Shown here: positions 34,951-44,305 of the stretch, piece by piece | How the letters are laid out: each line of letters begins with the position of its first letter | How positions within the stretch are numbered: position 1 is the first letter of the stretch | Source: Bimuria novae-zelandiae CBS 107.79 | Taxonomy: Eukaryota; Ascomycota; Dothideomycetes; Pleosporales; Didymosphaeriaceae | DNA length: 64,000 nucleotides | Assembly (NCBI GenBank): GCA_010015655.1 | Contig: ML976674.1 | Span: 307,066 to 371,065 of the forward strand | Direction: 5' to 3' | Made by a program: the position numbers and the translations under genes | The notes under the pieces: model-generated | Database searches by the model: none | What the model was told of the DNA's origin: nothing | The model's input: only the letters and a program-made list of their open reading frames with translations

Positions 34951-36893
34951 CTAAGCTATATTAAAATTATAATAAAAAACTTTTAATAAAATTCTACTAT
35001 AATGTCCCCTAAATTAGCTTCGATTAAGGCCTAAAGGAGGCTCTACGATGCCTATCTTACTAAGTTAAAAAACCTAGCTAAATAAAGGTATCTAAGACAA
35101 GGGTAGAAATAATATTATTAAAAGATAAAGTTAAGTATTAGGGAAAGAAGTTAAGAAGAAATCTTAAAAATATACTTTAAAAAACCTTTAAAACTACTAA
35201 AGATAATCAGGGGACTAAATAATTCTTATAATAGTAAGAAATAACCCTTATAAAAAAAGTAAGCTTTAGAAGTAAACTAAAGTAAGAAGGAGAGAGAAAC
35301 TAAGTAAAAGAAATATTTTTAACTACTAAAGAAATAGTAAAACCCTTTTTAATAATATTTAGGTCTACTTCTCCGCCCTTTAATATACTACTAGGGTTAA
35401 AGAAGCTATTATTCTTCTTACTTAAGCACTTTTTAATTATAATAGCCTAAAGCCGCTAGCGTAAGCCTTAGTAGGCTTAAGTAGGCATATTAGCTCCCGT
35501 AAGGACATTATTTATTATCTAAAGACTATTTATAATAATACCATTATCTACTTCCACGATCTTGCTAGAGAGCTATATAATATTAGTCTTAAAAGATAGC
35601 TTTATTATTAAAAAGGAACTTATAAAAGAGTTCTTGCACTCTTAATAAAATACTTTAAAGTTAGTCGTATAAATTTAAAAAAGGTTAAAAGTTTTTTTAA
35701 CTACGATAGTAATGCGCTCTAAAAGCTAAATAGCTTTAAAAAAAAGTAATAGGGCCTAAAGTAGTAGTAGTCTTACTCTTAAAGGAGGTATAGTAATTAA
35801 TAATAGCAACTTTATAAGCAGAATAGAACGCGTTAAAATTAGTAAGAAAGGCTTTTTATTTTTAGCTACTTTTTAAAATCTTATTTATAAAGTAGCCTAT
35901 ACTAATAATTATAATATTAGTAAACTGTTCGCGGCTAACTTTATTAAGGGTAGGCTAAGTCTAGGTAAGGGAAGAAGTTAGTAAAGCATATCTTAAAATT
36001 ATCTAAAATAAGCTAGACTAAAGCATACTTATCTAGTGTAGCTAGTAAGCTTATAGGTATAGCACTCCTTATAGGACACTATCTTGCCCACTAGCACCTA
36101 CTATTAGACTTGTTTATAAATAATATAGTTAATATACTAGCGCTTAATTATCACGCGTAGTAAAATTAGACCCTAAAAGCTAAGCTTATTAAGTTAGCGA
36201 GTGCGTACACCTAGGCTAATAAAAAACTAAAAAGGAGGTTAGAAAAGTAAAAAAGTAAGTTAGAAGGTAAAAAGAGATTAAAAAAAAGTATAAAAAAGGT
36301 CTAGAACTTACTTCGCGAGCTTTAGAAGGACTAAACTTTTTAATAAGCTGGCTAAAAAGGATTACGCTAGTGTTAGAAATAGTAATTTTATTTTAAAAAA
36401 GCTTAGTTTTTTTAAGTTAGTAGCTAAGTAATTATAATAGGAACAGGCCTTTTTCTATTTTATTATTAAAGTTAGTAGCACGCTTTTAATGCTTAAGCGT
36501 TCTTATTACGTATATATTACATAAAGGGCTAACTATCTTATTAAAATAGTAAAAGGAATTAGGTCGCGAAGTTAAAAAAAACTAGGTTAAAAGTAAGACG
36601 TTATAGCGTACGAAGTTTAGCTAAAAAAAAGAGAAAGTATAAAAAAATAAAGTCTAGAAGCTAAGTAAAAAGTAATTTTATATATATAATAATAAGTAAA
36701 TGCACTAGCGCGAACATACTACTACAGTAATTACTTATAGTAAGAATATAAATTTAGACACGCGAGAATAGAACTAGTAAAAGGTTTATAATAGTAAGAA
36801 GATTATAAGTAAATAATAAAATAATTATAAAGCTATATAAGTAAGATAAGATGAGAAGATTTTTCTTTTCCCTTAATAAAGGAAAAGAAGGTA
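34951..36893 (+). other. Unassigned 3' region of Gypsy-2
   Basis: About 1.9 kb between integrase and the 3' LTR, unusual for Gypsy. Plus-strand segments still look coding: ARELYNISLKRQLYY near 35565-35610 and a lysine-rich stretch near 36210-36330 (KKLKRRLEKQKSKLEGKKRL) that would form a coiled coil. It may be an extra element gene, a captured host sequence or a further degenerate insertion whose ends I could not find. A purine-rich tract (AAAGGAAAAGAAGG) stands just before the LTR. Confidence 0.4.
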
Positions 36894-37054
36894 TATAATA
36901 GGCTACACCTAATTACTACTTTAGATCTTTAACCCTTAGTTATATAAACCCTAGATATATAAGTTTAACGCCTAAAGCTTAACTTTACACTCTTTATTAA
37001 ATTTATAAGTATTCTTCTAGCACCTTTGGCTCCTTGAGCACCTAGCCCCTTACA
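36894..37054 (+). repeat. 3' LTR of Gypsy-2
   Basis: 161 bp, starts TATAATAGGCTAC (TG mutated to TA), ends CCCCTTACA, followed by AGTCG. Confidence 0.9.
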
Positions 37055-37059
37055 AGTCG

Positions 37060-37254
37060 CAAGTAAGGTATCGTCAAGTTGGTGTGGATGGGGGAGACAT
37101 TATGGTGATGTTGTGGTAGACAGCACGCGACAGAGGTACACGCATTATCATATAAATTACATAGAGCTAATGGTATTTCTGTCTAGTGGCGTCCGTTTTG
37201 TATCGAGTCAGGCATCCCTGCTGTGCACGGGCCACTCACCTCAATTTTGCCTGA
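37060..37254. other. Unmutated spacer between Gypsy-2 and the second mariner element
   Basis: 195 bp of ordinary composition without gene or repeat, probably the original host sequence into which both elements inserted. Confidence 0.6.
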
Positions 37255-37256
37255 TA

Positions 37257-37292
37257 CAAAGGGTAATCTCAATAAAGCCGGCCGTCATGTGA
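37257..37292 (+). repeat. Left TIR of the second mariner element
   Basis: 36 bp, preceded by TA; 34 of 36 positions match the reverse complement of 44268-44303. Confidence 0.9.
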
Positions 37293-37397
37293 CTTGCCAA
37301 GACGCTAGCGCGTCACTAGCGGAACAGAGTCTCCGAGCCTCCAAGAGCTCTGTAGAGCGTCAACACCTACACTTCAACCTCACGTTTCTCACTCAAT

Positions 37398-38436
37398 ATG
37401 GCTTCAAATCCTGCCCAAAAAAAAAAAAACTCTCGATTACTGTCAGAAGCCCAGCTAGCTGCTATCGTCGTTCTCAGAACATAATACAACCTCACTTTCC
37501 TAGAAATCGCCACTGATTTGGGTATAACTGACCACGCATGTGGTAAGGCATTTCGACGCGTTAAAGATGCTGCAAAGGTCGACTCACTGCAGGAATTGCT
37601 AGCTGCAACACCTACAGTCAAGCAGTCTCCTCCTGGCAGACCTGTAAAGGTACGCGATGGCTCTACGCTAAGCGCAAGACCACGGCATAACATCATCGTA
37701 TATGGCACCTACCAGGTGCATGACGCTGTCAGAGACCTCTGCGCAAAAGCTAGCATCACACTTAGTAAGAATATAGTCTATAACATTGCTAGGGAGCACC
37801 GCGACAAGTAGCACCTATACGTAATAACTTGCGAAGTACGACCTAAAAAACTAGCGCTTAGTAGCAACGATAAGGACTAACGACTATAGTACTATACCTA
37901 GCTTAAGGCTAAAAATAACTTACACTTTCTACGCATTATATTCGTTTACTATAATAAGACCTCTAAGTCTATTAGCGGGAGCAATATACGTGGCGGAAAG
38001 TAGAGGATTTTAAGATTAGTTAGATAAGATAGTAACGTCTACGCACTGCCTATAACGCCACCTAAATTTAGTCTTATAATCTATACTACTACTTTAACTA
38101 ATACTACTTACTCCTATTAACGCCCTTGCGTTGTTTGGGCTTAAGACAACAATATAAGCTATAAAGACCTTATATAACGCGACTCCTATATAAATAATAT
38201 AATAAAGGAGGCCCTTAAGGTTAAACGCTCTTACGCGACTGTCGCTGGCACCTATAAAAAGTAGTAACTATAGAAAATTAACTATAATATTACCTATAAT
38301 AATAGTTAACGCCAAGCTACTAACAAGACTACTAGTAAGAAAGGTGGAGCTCTTCGCGCAGGTATCAAGAAACCTCTTACTATAGAAAGTTCTTTAAAAC
38401 AGAGGAGTTTGTATGTAAAGGAGGGAAGGGCATGAA
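37398..38436 (+). pseudogene. Tc1/mariner transposase, N-terminal two thirds
   Basis: An ATG at 37398 starts MASNPAQKKKNSRLLSEAQL, continuing through one TAA to a helix-turn-helix stretch (TFLEIATDLGITDHACGKAF) and a basic linker SPPGRPVKV, an arrangement typical of Tc1/mariner DNA-binding domains. The frame is otherwise open to 37809, then TAG/TAA codons become dense. A catalytic-domain segment is readable near 37910-38010 (NNLHFLRIIFVYYNKTSKS), with D changed to Y at the first Asp region. The gene is cut at 38437 by Copia-3 and continues at 43766. Confidence 0.8.
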
Positions 38437-38660
38437 TGTCAGATTTAATAGTGTTCTGTCACTTTAAGATAATGCAATGATGAGAATTAATGGTTATAAT
38501 AATTTATTAATAATGTTCGTGTTCTGTCTGTGTCTAGAATGCAGATGTGTGCGAGGCTCCAAATAAGTGCCGCTGCAGCGCTAGCCCTATTTAGAATAGT
38601 ACAAAAGAGAGAGTGCTCCAGCCTCATATCCACAACAGATAGAGGCCATATAATCGGACA
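38437..38660 (-). repeat. LTR of Copia-3, left copy (3' LTR of the element)
   Basis: 224 bp. Relative to the right copy it keeps CpA/TpG at several places where the right copy has TpA, so the two LTRs were mutated unequally. Confidence 0.9.
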
Positions 38661-38759
38661 CACCCCCTTAGCTTGGGCTTATCCTCAAGCTAGACCTTCG
38701 CATTATTTATCTGTCCATTATTCTAACTTAAAGGCCTCTATCCTCTACTGTAGATCCTG

Positions 38760-41700
38760 CAGGGCAACCTCTTAATTAGTAATCTTATCTAATATATCTT
38801 TAAGTCCTAGCTTATTTAGAAACTTGCTCTATTTATTCACTGGCAAGGCCTTTATAAGTCTATCTATAACTATGTCCTCTAAGCGTTAATAGTCTACCTT
38901 AATTTTCCTAAGTGTAACTTCTTGTCTTAGCTAGTAATTATAGATATCTATATAGCGGAGCTTAGTCTACAGCTTTGCGATCTCTTCAGTAACCAGGCAA
39001 ATAGTTTATTAATTATCGTAGTTAATTATAATTAAGTAATTACTTATAGCGATCTAGAGCTCCTGAAGTAATCGTGAAGTAAAGATGGCCTCCTTAGCCA
39101 CTTATAAAAGCGCTAGAAGTTCGGCCTCTATTATTAATATAGTAACTGTATCTTGCTTGCTTGCTTTCCAGGCAATTAGGCCGCTAAATAGCTTAATAAT
39201 ATATCCTTGTGAACTCTTGCGATTAAGTGTATTATTTACAAAGGATGCGTCGCTTGCTACTTCTAGAGTATCTACACCCCTAAGCTAAAGACCTAGTAAT
39301 TTAGTATTAGCAAGATAGAGGAGAACTTAGTTAGTAGCCGCTTAATACTCTTCGCTTAGGTTAGATAAGAATCGTAATAATCTAGAGCTTACAAAGGCGA
39401 TATCTGGTCGAGTTATAACTATAGTATAAAGAATTAATCTGACTTTGCGCTAGTATCGATTAATCTTACCCTTACTAGCTAGTCCTATTCTTAGGAGTAA
39501 TTCAATTAAACCTATTAGGGTATTGTAGCGAATCTTATAGTAATTGATAAGGCGCGATATTTTGTTAATATATAATGCTTATAAAAGCTAAATCTTTCTG
39601 TTTAAGCAGTCCCTAATAATTTTAATTCCTAGAAACTATTGCAGGTCTTTTCTGCTAGTAAAAGTAAATTTAGTTCTTATCTCTTTAATAGCTGCTTTTG
39701 CTGCAGGCTCGTGATTCTTCTAATAGGCGATGATAAGATTATCTACATAAAAGAAGATAATAATGCCGTCCTTAATAAGGCAGCATGGCTCGTGGGGCAC
39801 TATTTTAAAGCCAATATCACGGAGCGTTGATGTGAACTCTCTTTGCTAGAGCAGTAGAGATATGCGTAGTCTATATAGTGCTTTGTGTAGTTTAAGGACT
39901 ATGCCTGCTCGCGAGTATCCGCGGGGCATTCTTATGTAGATTTCTCTGTCCAGCTTTGCGTGAACAAACGCGTTCGTAACGTTATGTTAGATAAGCTCTA
40001 GGTTGAACCAAGCTACAATCGCTATAAGCATGCAAAAGGATTATCATATAAGTGTTATAGCGTAGGTTTCTTACGAGGTTAGGTACTGCTATTAATTACC
40101 TTACACCACTAGCCTTGCCTTGCACTTTTGTAGTTAATAGTGTTTGTTAAACTTATAGGTGTATACCCACATGCAGTTAAGGATTTAATGGCCTACTGCC
40201 TTTACTAGAGCTGCTACGACCTCGCTCTAAGACTTTATTTCCTTGTGGCTCTGTAGATGGGAACGTTCTGCTTCCTTCCACATATTATAAAGAGGGTGAT
40301 CTTCGAGCTTGCTTCGGCATATAGGTGGCTTTAGAAGCACGCTTCGATGTGGCTTCTTACCTAATATAATTATTTGTCAAAGCTACGCCTTATTAAGAAC
40401 CTTACCTTTATATTTACTATTACTGCTAGCTTTAGTGCCTGCTATAAAGGCTGCAGCCTATACGCTTGTTTGCAACTGCCCTGTTTATAACTCTTAGGGT
40501 AGTCTAGCTTAATCGCCTCCTGCTATTAGTTGTGCAAGGAGTGTCACTAGTGGCGGGGTTAATAAAGGCGTTAGATATTCGTACCTAGCTCTCCTGCCTT
40601 AATTATACTTAGGAGCGCTTTTAACCTCTTCCTCTAGCGCTTTACTAATTATCTTATTCTTAAAGAAGGACTTAGTGGCTTGCTCTTATTAAAGTAAAGA
40701 AGGTAGCTCTACTAATTACACCTAGGCTACTATTTCTTCTAATATGTTATGCATAAGGTTGTCCACTAGGTCTTTAGTTTTGCCTAAGAACACAGTATCC
40801 TCGTTAAAAATTATATCACGAGTACTAATTGTCTTTGCTAGAGAGGGAATCTATATTCTCTAGATATTAGTTAATTTATAGCTAACTAAATAACCTATCC
40901 ATGCTTTAGGATCTAGTCGCTAGAGCTTGCTCTTACCACGTTTAGTGTTATTAGTCATGGCAAAGGTCTTGCAGCTATAGGCTTTTAAGTAAGCTTAATT
41001 AGGCTTCTTTAGTTAGGTGATAATGCCGTTCTAAAAGGCTACTATTGTAAAGAACACTTTATATAGAGATCGCTATTAATTGGCGTAGTTCGGCGTTCGA
41101 TTATATAGGTAGACTACGGCTTGGGTAATCTCAGGCTATATTTACTAAGGTAGGTTAGAGTTAAGTTGTATCGCGCGCGCTTTCTTCTTAATTACACCTC
41201 TTAAGCGTTTAGCTCCTCTATTTTGTGCTTAAGTATTTAGTGCTAAAGACTTAATCTTAATACCTTGCGCTAAGCACTACTTCTTAACGTTTGCCTTAAT
41301 AGAGAAGATCTTGTTATTAGATTTAATTACTTTTACTATAATATTATATTGTACTTTTATAAACTATATAAAGGTGCTAAGTAATTTAATAATTAAGCGT
41401 GCTGGGTAATTATCCTTAAAGTAGTAGTCCTATGCGAAGCTAGAGAATTAGTTAGTAATTAGTATTTAGCTCTTCTCTCTTGTTAAGCTGTCTGCTTCGT
41501 AGTCGTGAAAGTCTATTGCGACTCGCTTGCCAGGGCCTTTAGTTCGCTCCCTGGCTTGCTAGCGTATTTGCTATTTTAGTTTTGCTTTACCGCAGGCGTT
41601 ACATTTAACTGTAAGGAGGCCTTTAATCCTCACTCCCTTAGATTGCTACACAAGGTATTCGAGGGCCTAAAGGCCTAGATAGCCTAATTGTTAGTGCTAG

Positions 41701-43520
41701 GTCTACGCGTCTACCTTCTATAGTCTTTATTTAGTGCGTGTATTAGTCTTGTGAGTGGCGTGCGTAGCATTAGTAGGAATACTACCTATTAGCCTTATTC
41801 TATGTTCTAGCACCTACTGTCCGTGCAACTCTTAAAGTTCTGCCAGTATAGTATTGTCTCTTTTTTTTTAGAGTCATTAGGTCTGCCCTTATGTCCCACT
41901 AAAGGCCTTGCCTCTAGAGTAATTAAAACGATATAAGGTTGCAGAGTAAATTAGGGCAATAGGTAATATTATCTAGTTATATTATTTAATTACTGCTTGC
42001 ACTCTATACGTTAAGATAGATAGTCCTATATCCTTAGATCTATATTTATATATTCCCTGCCCATATAAAGTCTCCTGACGCTGGTAGCCGGTATGAGATA
42101 AAGCGATTAATGTTATTAAAGATATAGCATGTTGTGCCTAAATCGAGTATGGCTAAGCATCGCAATAGGTACGTGTTTAATTTATTATAAAAGGATACGG
42201 CTTAGAAGCTCGCTAAGATTTTAGTAATCTTACGTCTGTCTAGTTACTTATTATTAGCCTTAGTGATTTAAGTTAGAGTGGGAGTATATAATAATTTAAT
42301 TCTAGGTGTTTAAGACTTTAGTCTTTTCACCTTCCTCATCTTATCTTGTAGATGTGAATCATTTTGGATTCTGTATTGTACCATATCTACAAAGCCAGGT
42401 CGTGGCCTAAACTACTCTAGTGCATGATCTAGATATGCGTAGAAGTAGTCTTTTAGACTATGCCTTTATTTATAAGTAGGGCATTTTTTGCCTTTAACTA
42501 TTATTATATCCTCTATTAAAGACTGCTTAGATATGGTGCTTTAACTAAAGAATCGTTTTTGTCGAGGTCTCCCCCGTCTACGTTAGTTATTCGTAGAAGA
42601 TGGCGCGTCTTTGACAGCGTGAGAGGCGTCCCTGTTAGTGCCCAGAGTGGATGCACTACCAGCAGCAAAAGATAGCTTACTAGTAGTAAAGGCGCCCCTA
42701 TGCTGTTTGCCCTTAATTAGGTGGAGTATTACCATATGTTCTTAGAAGCGTTTTATTATCTCCTTCCTTATTATATCTACGTCTTGGCGTCCAGTTTCTT
42801 AAAAGGACACACCCTAAGTAGGAGCAGCCTTTATAATCGCAGTTAAGAAGTCCTTTATAGTATTATAAATTAATTATACTTTAGCAATATTATTTGTCTC
42901 TGCTTCTATAGCTGCCTAATTATACTTAGTTAGCCAGGTATCCTAGTTTAAGGATTATCTTATTAGCTTAAGGGCCTATAAGTATCGTGCTCTTGCTCTA
43001 TCCCGCTCGTCTTCTTTATTAACGCCTACGGTCTATGTTAAAGACGTAATCTATTGCTAGATTTGCTCTCCAGGCTTGCAGCAGTTACGTTACAGGTGTG
43101 GCAATATAGTAGATTAGATATAAATAACCACTTTCTTAAGACTTAATCTCTCCTCGCGGTATTCCTTGTCCTTTATCTTATAGTCTTTAAGCTATATCTT
43201 ATAGAACTTAATATCCTCCTTATATACCTTAAGTCCTAAGTTTAATAGCTCTAATAGGCGTGTTAGAGGGTTCTGTTAATCGTCGTTGTTTACGCGGATA
43301 ATTAGTTAGTAACTTGCTATTTCTGGCGGCGACGGCGGTGTCGGCCTTTTGCGTGGGAGTTTAGCTCTATCTAGGTTAATAATAAGCTATATATCTATTA
43401 GTTCGCATCGCGCTTTTAGCTACAGCAGCTATAGTGTGTAGTTAGTGTAATTAGTTAACATAATTATTAAGTCGCGGAGTGTTAACAGCAACATTATCCT
43501 TTCTTAAGGTTTAGTTAAGG
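38760..43520 (-). pseudogene. Copia-3 Gag-integrase-RT-RNase H polyprotein
   Basis: Minus-strand reading. Integrase zinc-binding and core start near 41600-41500 with KGPGKRVAIDFHDYEAD, and the C-terminal AVVYLYNRTP lies near 41080-41110. RT near 39990-39700 reads NAFVHAKLDREIYIRMPRGY and the active site FFYVDNLIIAY (about 39725-39757), YVDD with one Asp changed. RNase H near 39160-39080 reads TVTILIIEAELLALL. Integrase lies upstream of RT, as in Copia. Stops interrupt all domains. Confidence 0.85.
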
Positions 43521-43536
43521 TAGTAAGACTCTTAAT

Positions 43537-43760
43537 TATTAAATTTAATAGTGTTCTATCACTTTAAGATAATGCAATAATAAGAATTAATAGTTATAAT
43601 GATTTATTAATAATGTTCGTGTTCTATCTATGTCTAGAATGCAGATGTGTGCGAGGCTCCAAATAAGTGCCGCTGTAGCGCTAGCCCTATTTAGAATAGT
43701 ACAAAAGAGAGAGTGCTCCGGCCTCATATCCACAACAGATAGAGGCCATATAATCGGACA
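43537..43760 (-). repeat. LTR of Copia-3, right copy (5' LTR of the element)
   Basis: 224 bp, begins TATTAAATTT where the other LTR has TGTCAGATTT, and ends TCGGACA; followed by ATGAA. Confidence 0.9.
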
Positions 43761-43765
43761 ATGAA

Positions 43766-44170
43766 CGGCATCTAGTACGCAAAGAATATACTCAAGAAAC
43801 ACCTATTCCTTTATTACTACACTATACGCGATAATAACTAAGGCGCAGCTGTCTATTTAATTTAAGATAACGTTTACTTACACTTACTAGGCCTCCAGTA
43901 CTGCTAGCCAGAAATTAAAGCTCTAGGAATCAAGTTTGGCCCTTAGCCTCCCAATTCACCCGACTTACACCCAATTGAGCGCTGTTTTGGGCGTCTAGAA
44001 GGTTTTTTGGCAAGTTACGAATGCCTATCAAGTTCCAAGGAGGCCAAAAAGGAGGTCTGGCAAGGTGATAAGACACTCAGGCAGTATATGGCCGGAAAGC
44101 TTCATCCCACCTACTTTATGCGCGTTGCAGAGCTCTGCGAGGACGCAGGTGGCCAGAACAACTTTACAGC
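43766..44170 (+). pseudogene. Tc1/mariner transposase, C-terminal third
   Basis: It resumes the transposase after Copia-3. The catalytic motif PPNSPDLHPIERCFGRLEGF lies near 43950-44010 with the PIE glutamate intact, followed by an open C-terminus ending NNFTA and a TAA at 44172. Stops are confined to the first 150 bp beside the insertion. Confidence 0.8.
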
Positions 44171-44267
44171 ATAATTAGAACATCTTATTTGGGTGTATTT
44201 GCTCATACTTTAGATGGAATCAAGATGCCCGACTTTTGAAGTTGCTACCCCTGCAGGAATCCCTGCT

Positions 44268-44303
44268 GCACGTGACGGCCGACTTTATTGAGATTACCCT
44301 TTG
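44268..44303 (-). repeat. Right TIR of the second mariner element
   Basis: 36 bp, followed by TA at 44304-44305. Confidence 0.9.
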
Positions 44304-44305
44304 TA

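Larger units (their letters stand above)
21964..37054 (+). mobile_element. Ty3/Gypsy retrotransposon (Gypsy-2) carrying two nested elements
   Basis: Two 161-bp LTRs (21964-22124 and 36894-37054) with target duplication AGTCG (21959-21963 and 37055-37059). It spans 15.1 kb, but removing Copia-2 (24894-30563), SL-2 (32025-33950) and their duplications leaves about 7.5 kb. The order zinc knuckle, protease, RT, then RNase H and integrase makes it Gypsy-type. Mutation is heavier than in Gypsy-1: the RT catalytic box reads YINN. About 1.9 kb between integrase and the 3' LTR is unexplained. Confidence 0.95.
38437..43760 (-). mobile_element. Ty1/Copia retrotransposon (Copia-3), reverse orientation
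   Basis: 5,324 bp with two 224-bp LTRs (38437-38660, 43537-43760) and target duplication ATGAA (38432-38436, 43761-43765). The interior reads on the minus strand, with a polypurine AAGGGGGTG next to the LTR at 38661 when reverse complemented. It interrupts the mariner transposase. It is the best preserved of the three Copia copies: long stretches of RT are free of stops. Confidence 0.95.
37257..44303 (+). mobile_element. Tc1/mariner DNA transposon interrupted by Copia-3
   Basis: 36-bp terminal inverted repeats (37257-37292, 44268-44303) start CAAAGGGTAATCTCAATAAA and differ at two positions; both ends are flanked by TA (37255-37256, 44304-44305), the expected Tc1/mariner duplication. Without Copia-3 and its duplication the element is about 1.72 kb and holds one transposase gene in the right size range. 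Mutation is heavy near the Copia insertion and light towards both ends. The right end is the border between transposon block and gene-rich DNA. Confidence 0.92.

Noticed and set aside
37387..37430. Poly-A run (12 A) as a sign of a retroposed gene
   Set aside because: It encodes lysines near the start of the mariner-2 transposase and is not at a 3' end.
39639..39830. Plus-strand ORF of 63 codons
   Set aside because: Antisense shadow of the Copia-3 reverse transcriptase YVDN region, which has clear family motifs on the minus strand.
1..44305. CRISPR-like or bacterial operon structure
   Set aside because: No spaced short direct repeats; introns, LTRs, RIP and fungal domains make the window eukaryotic.
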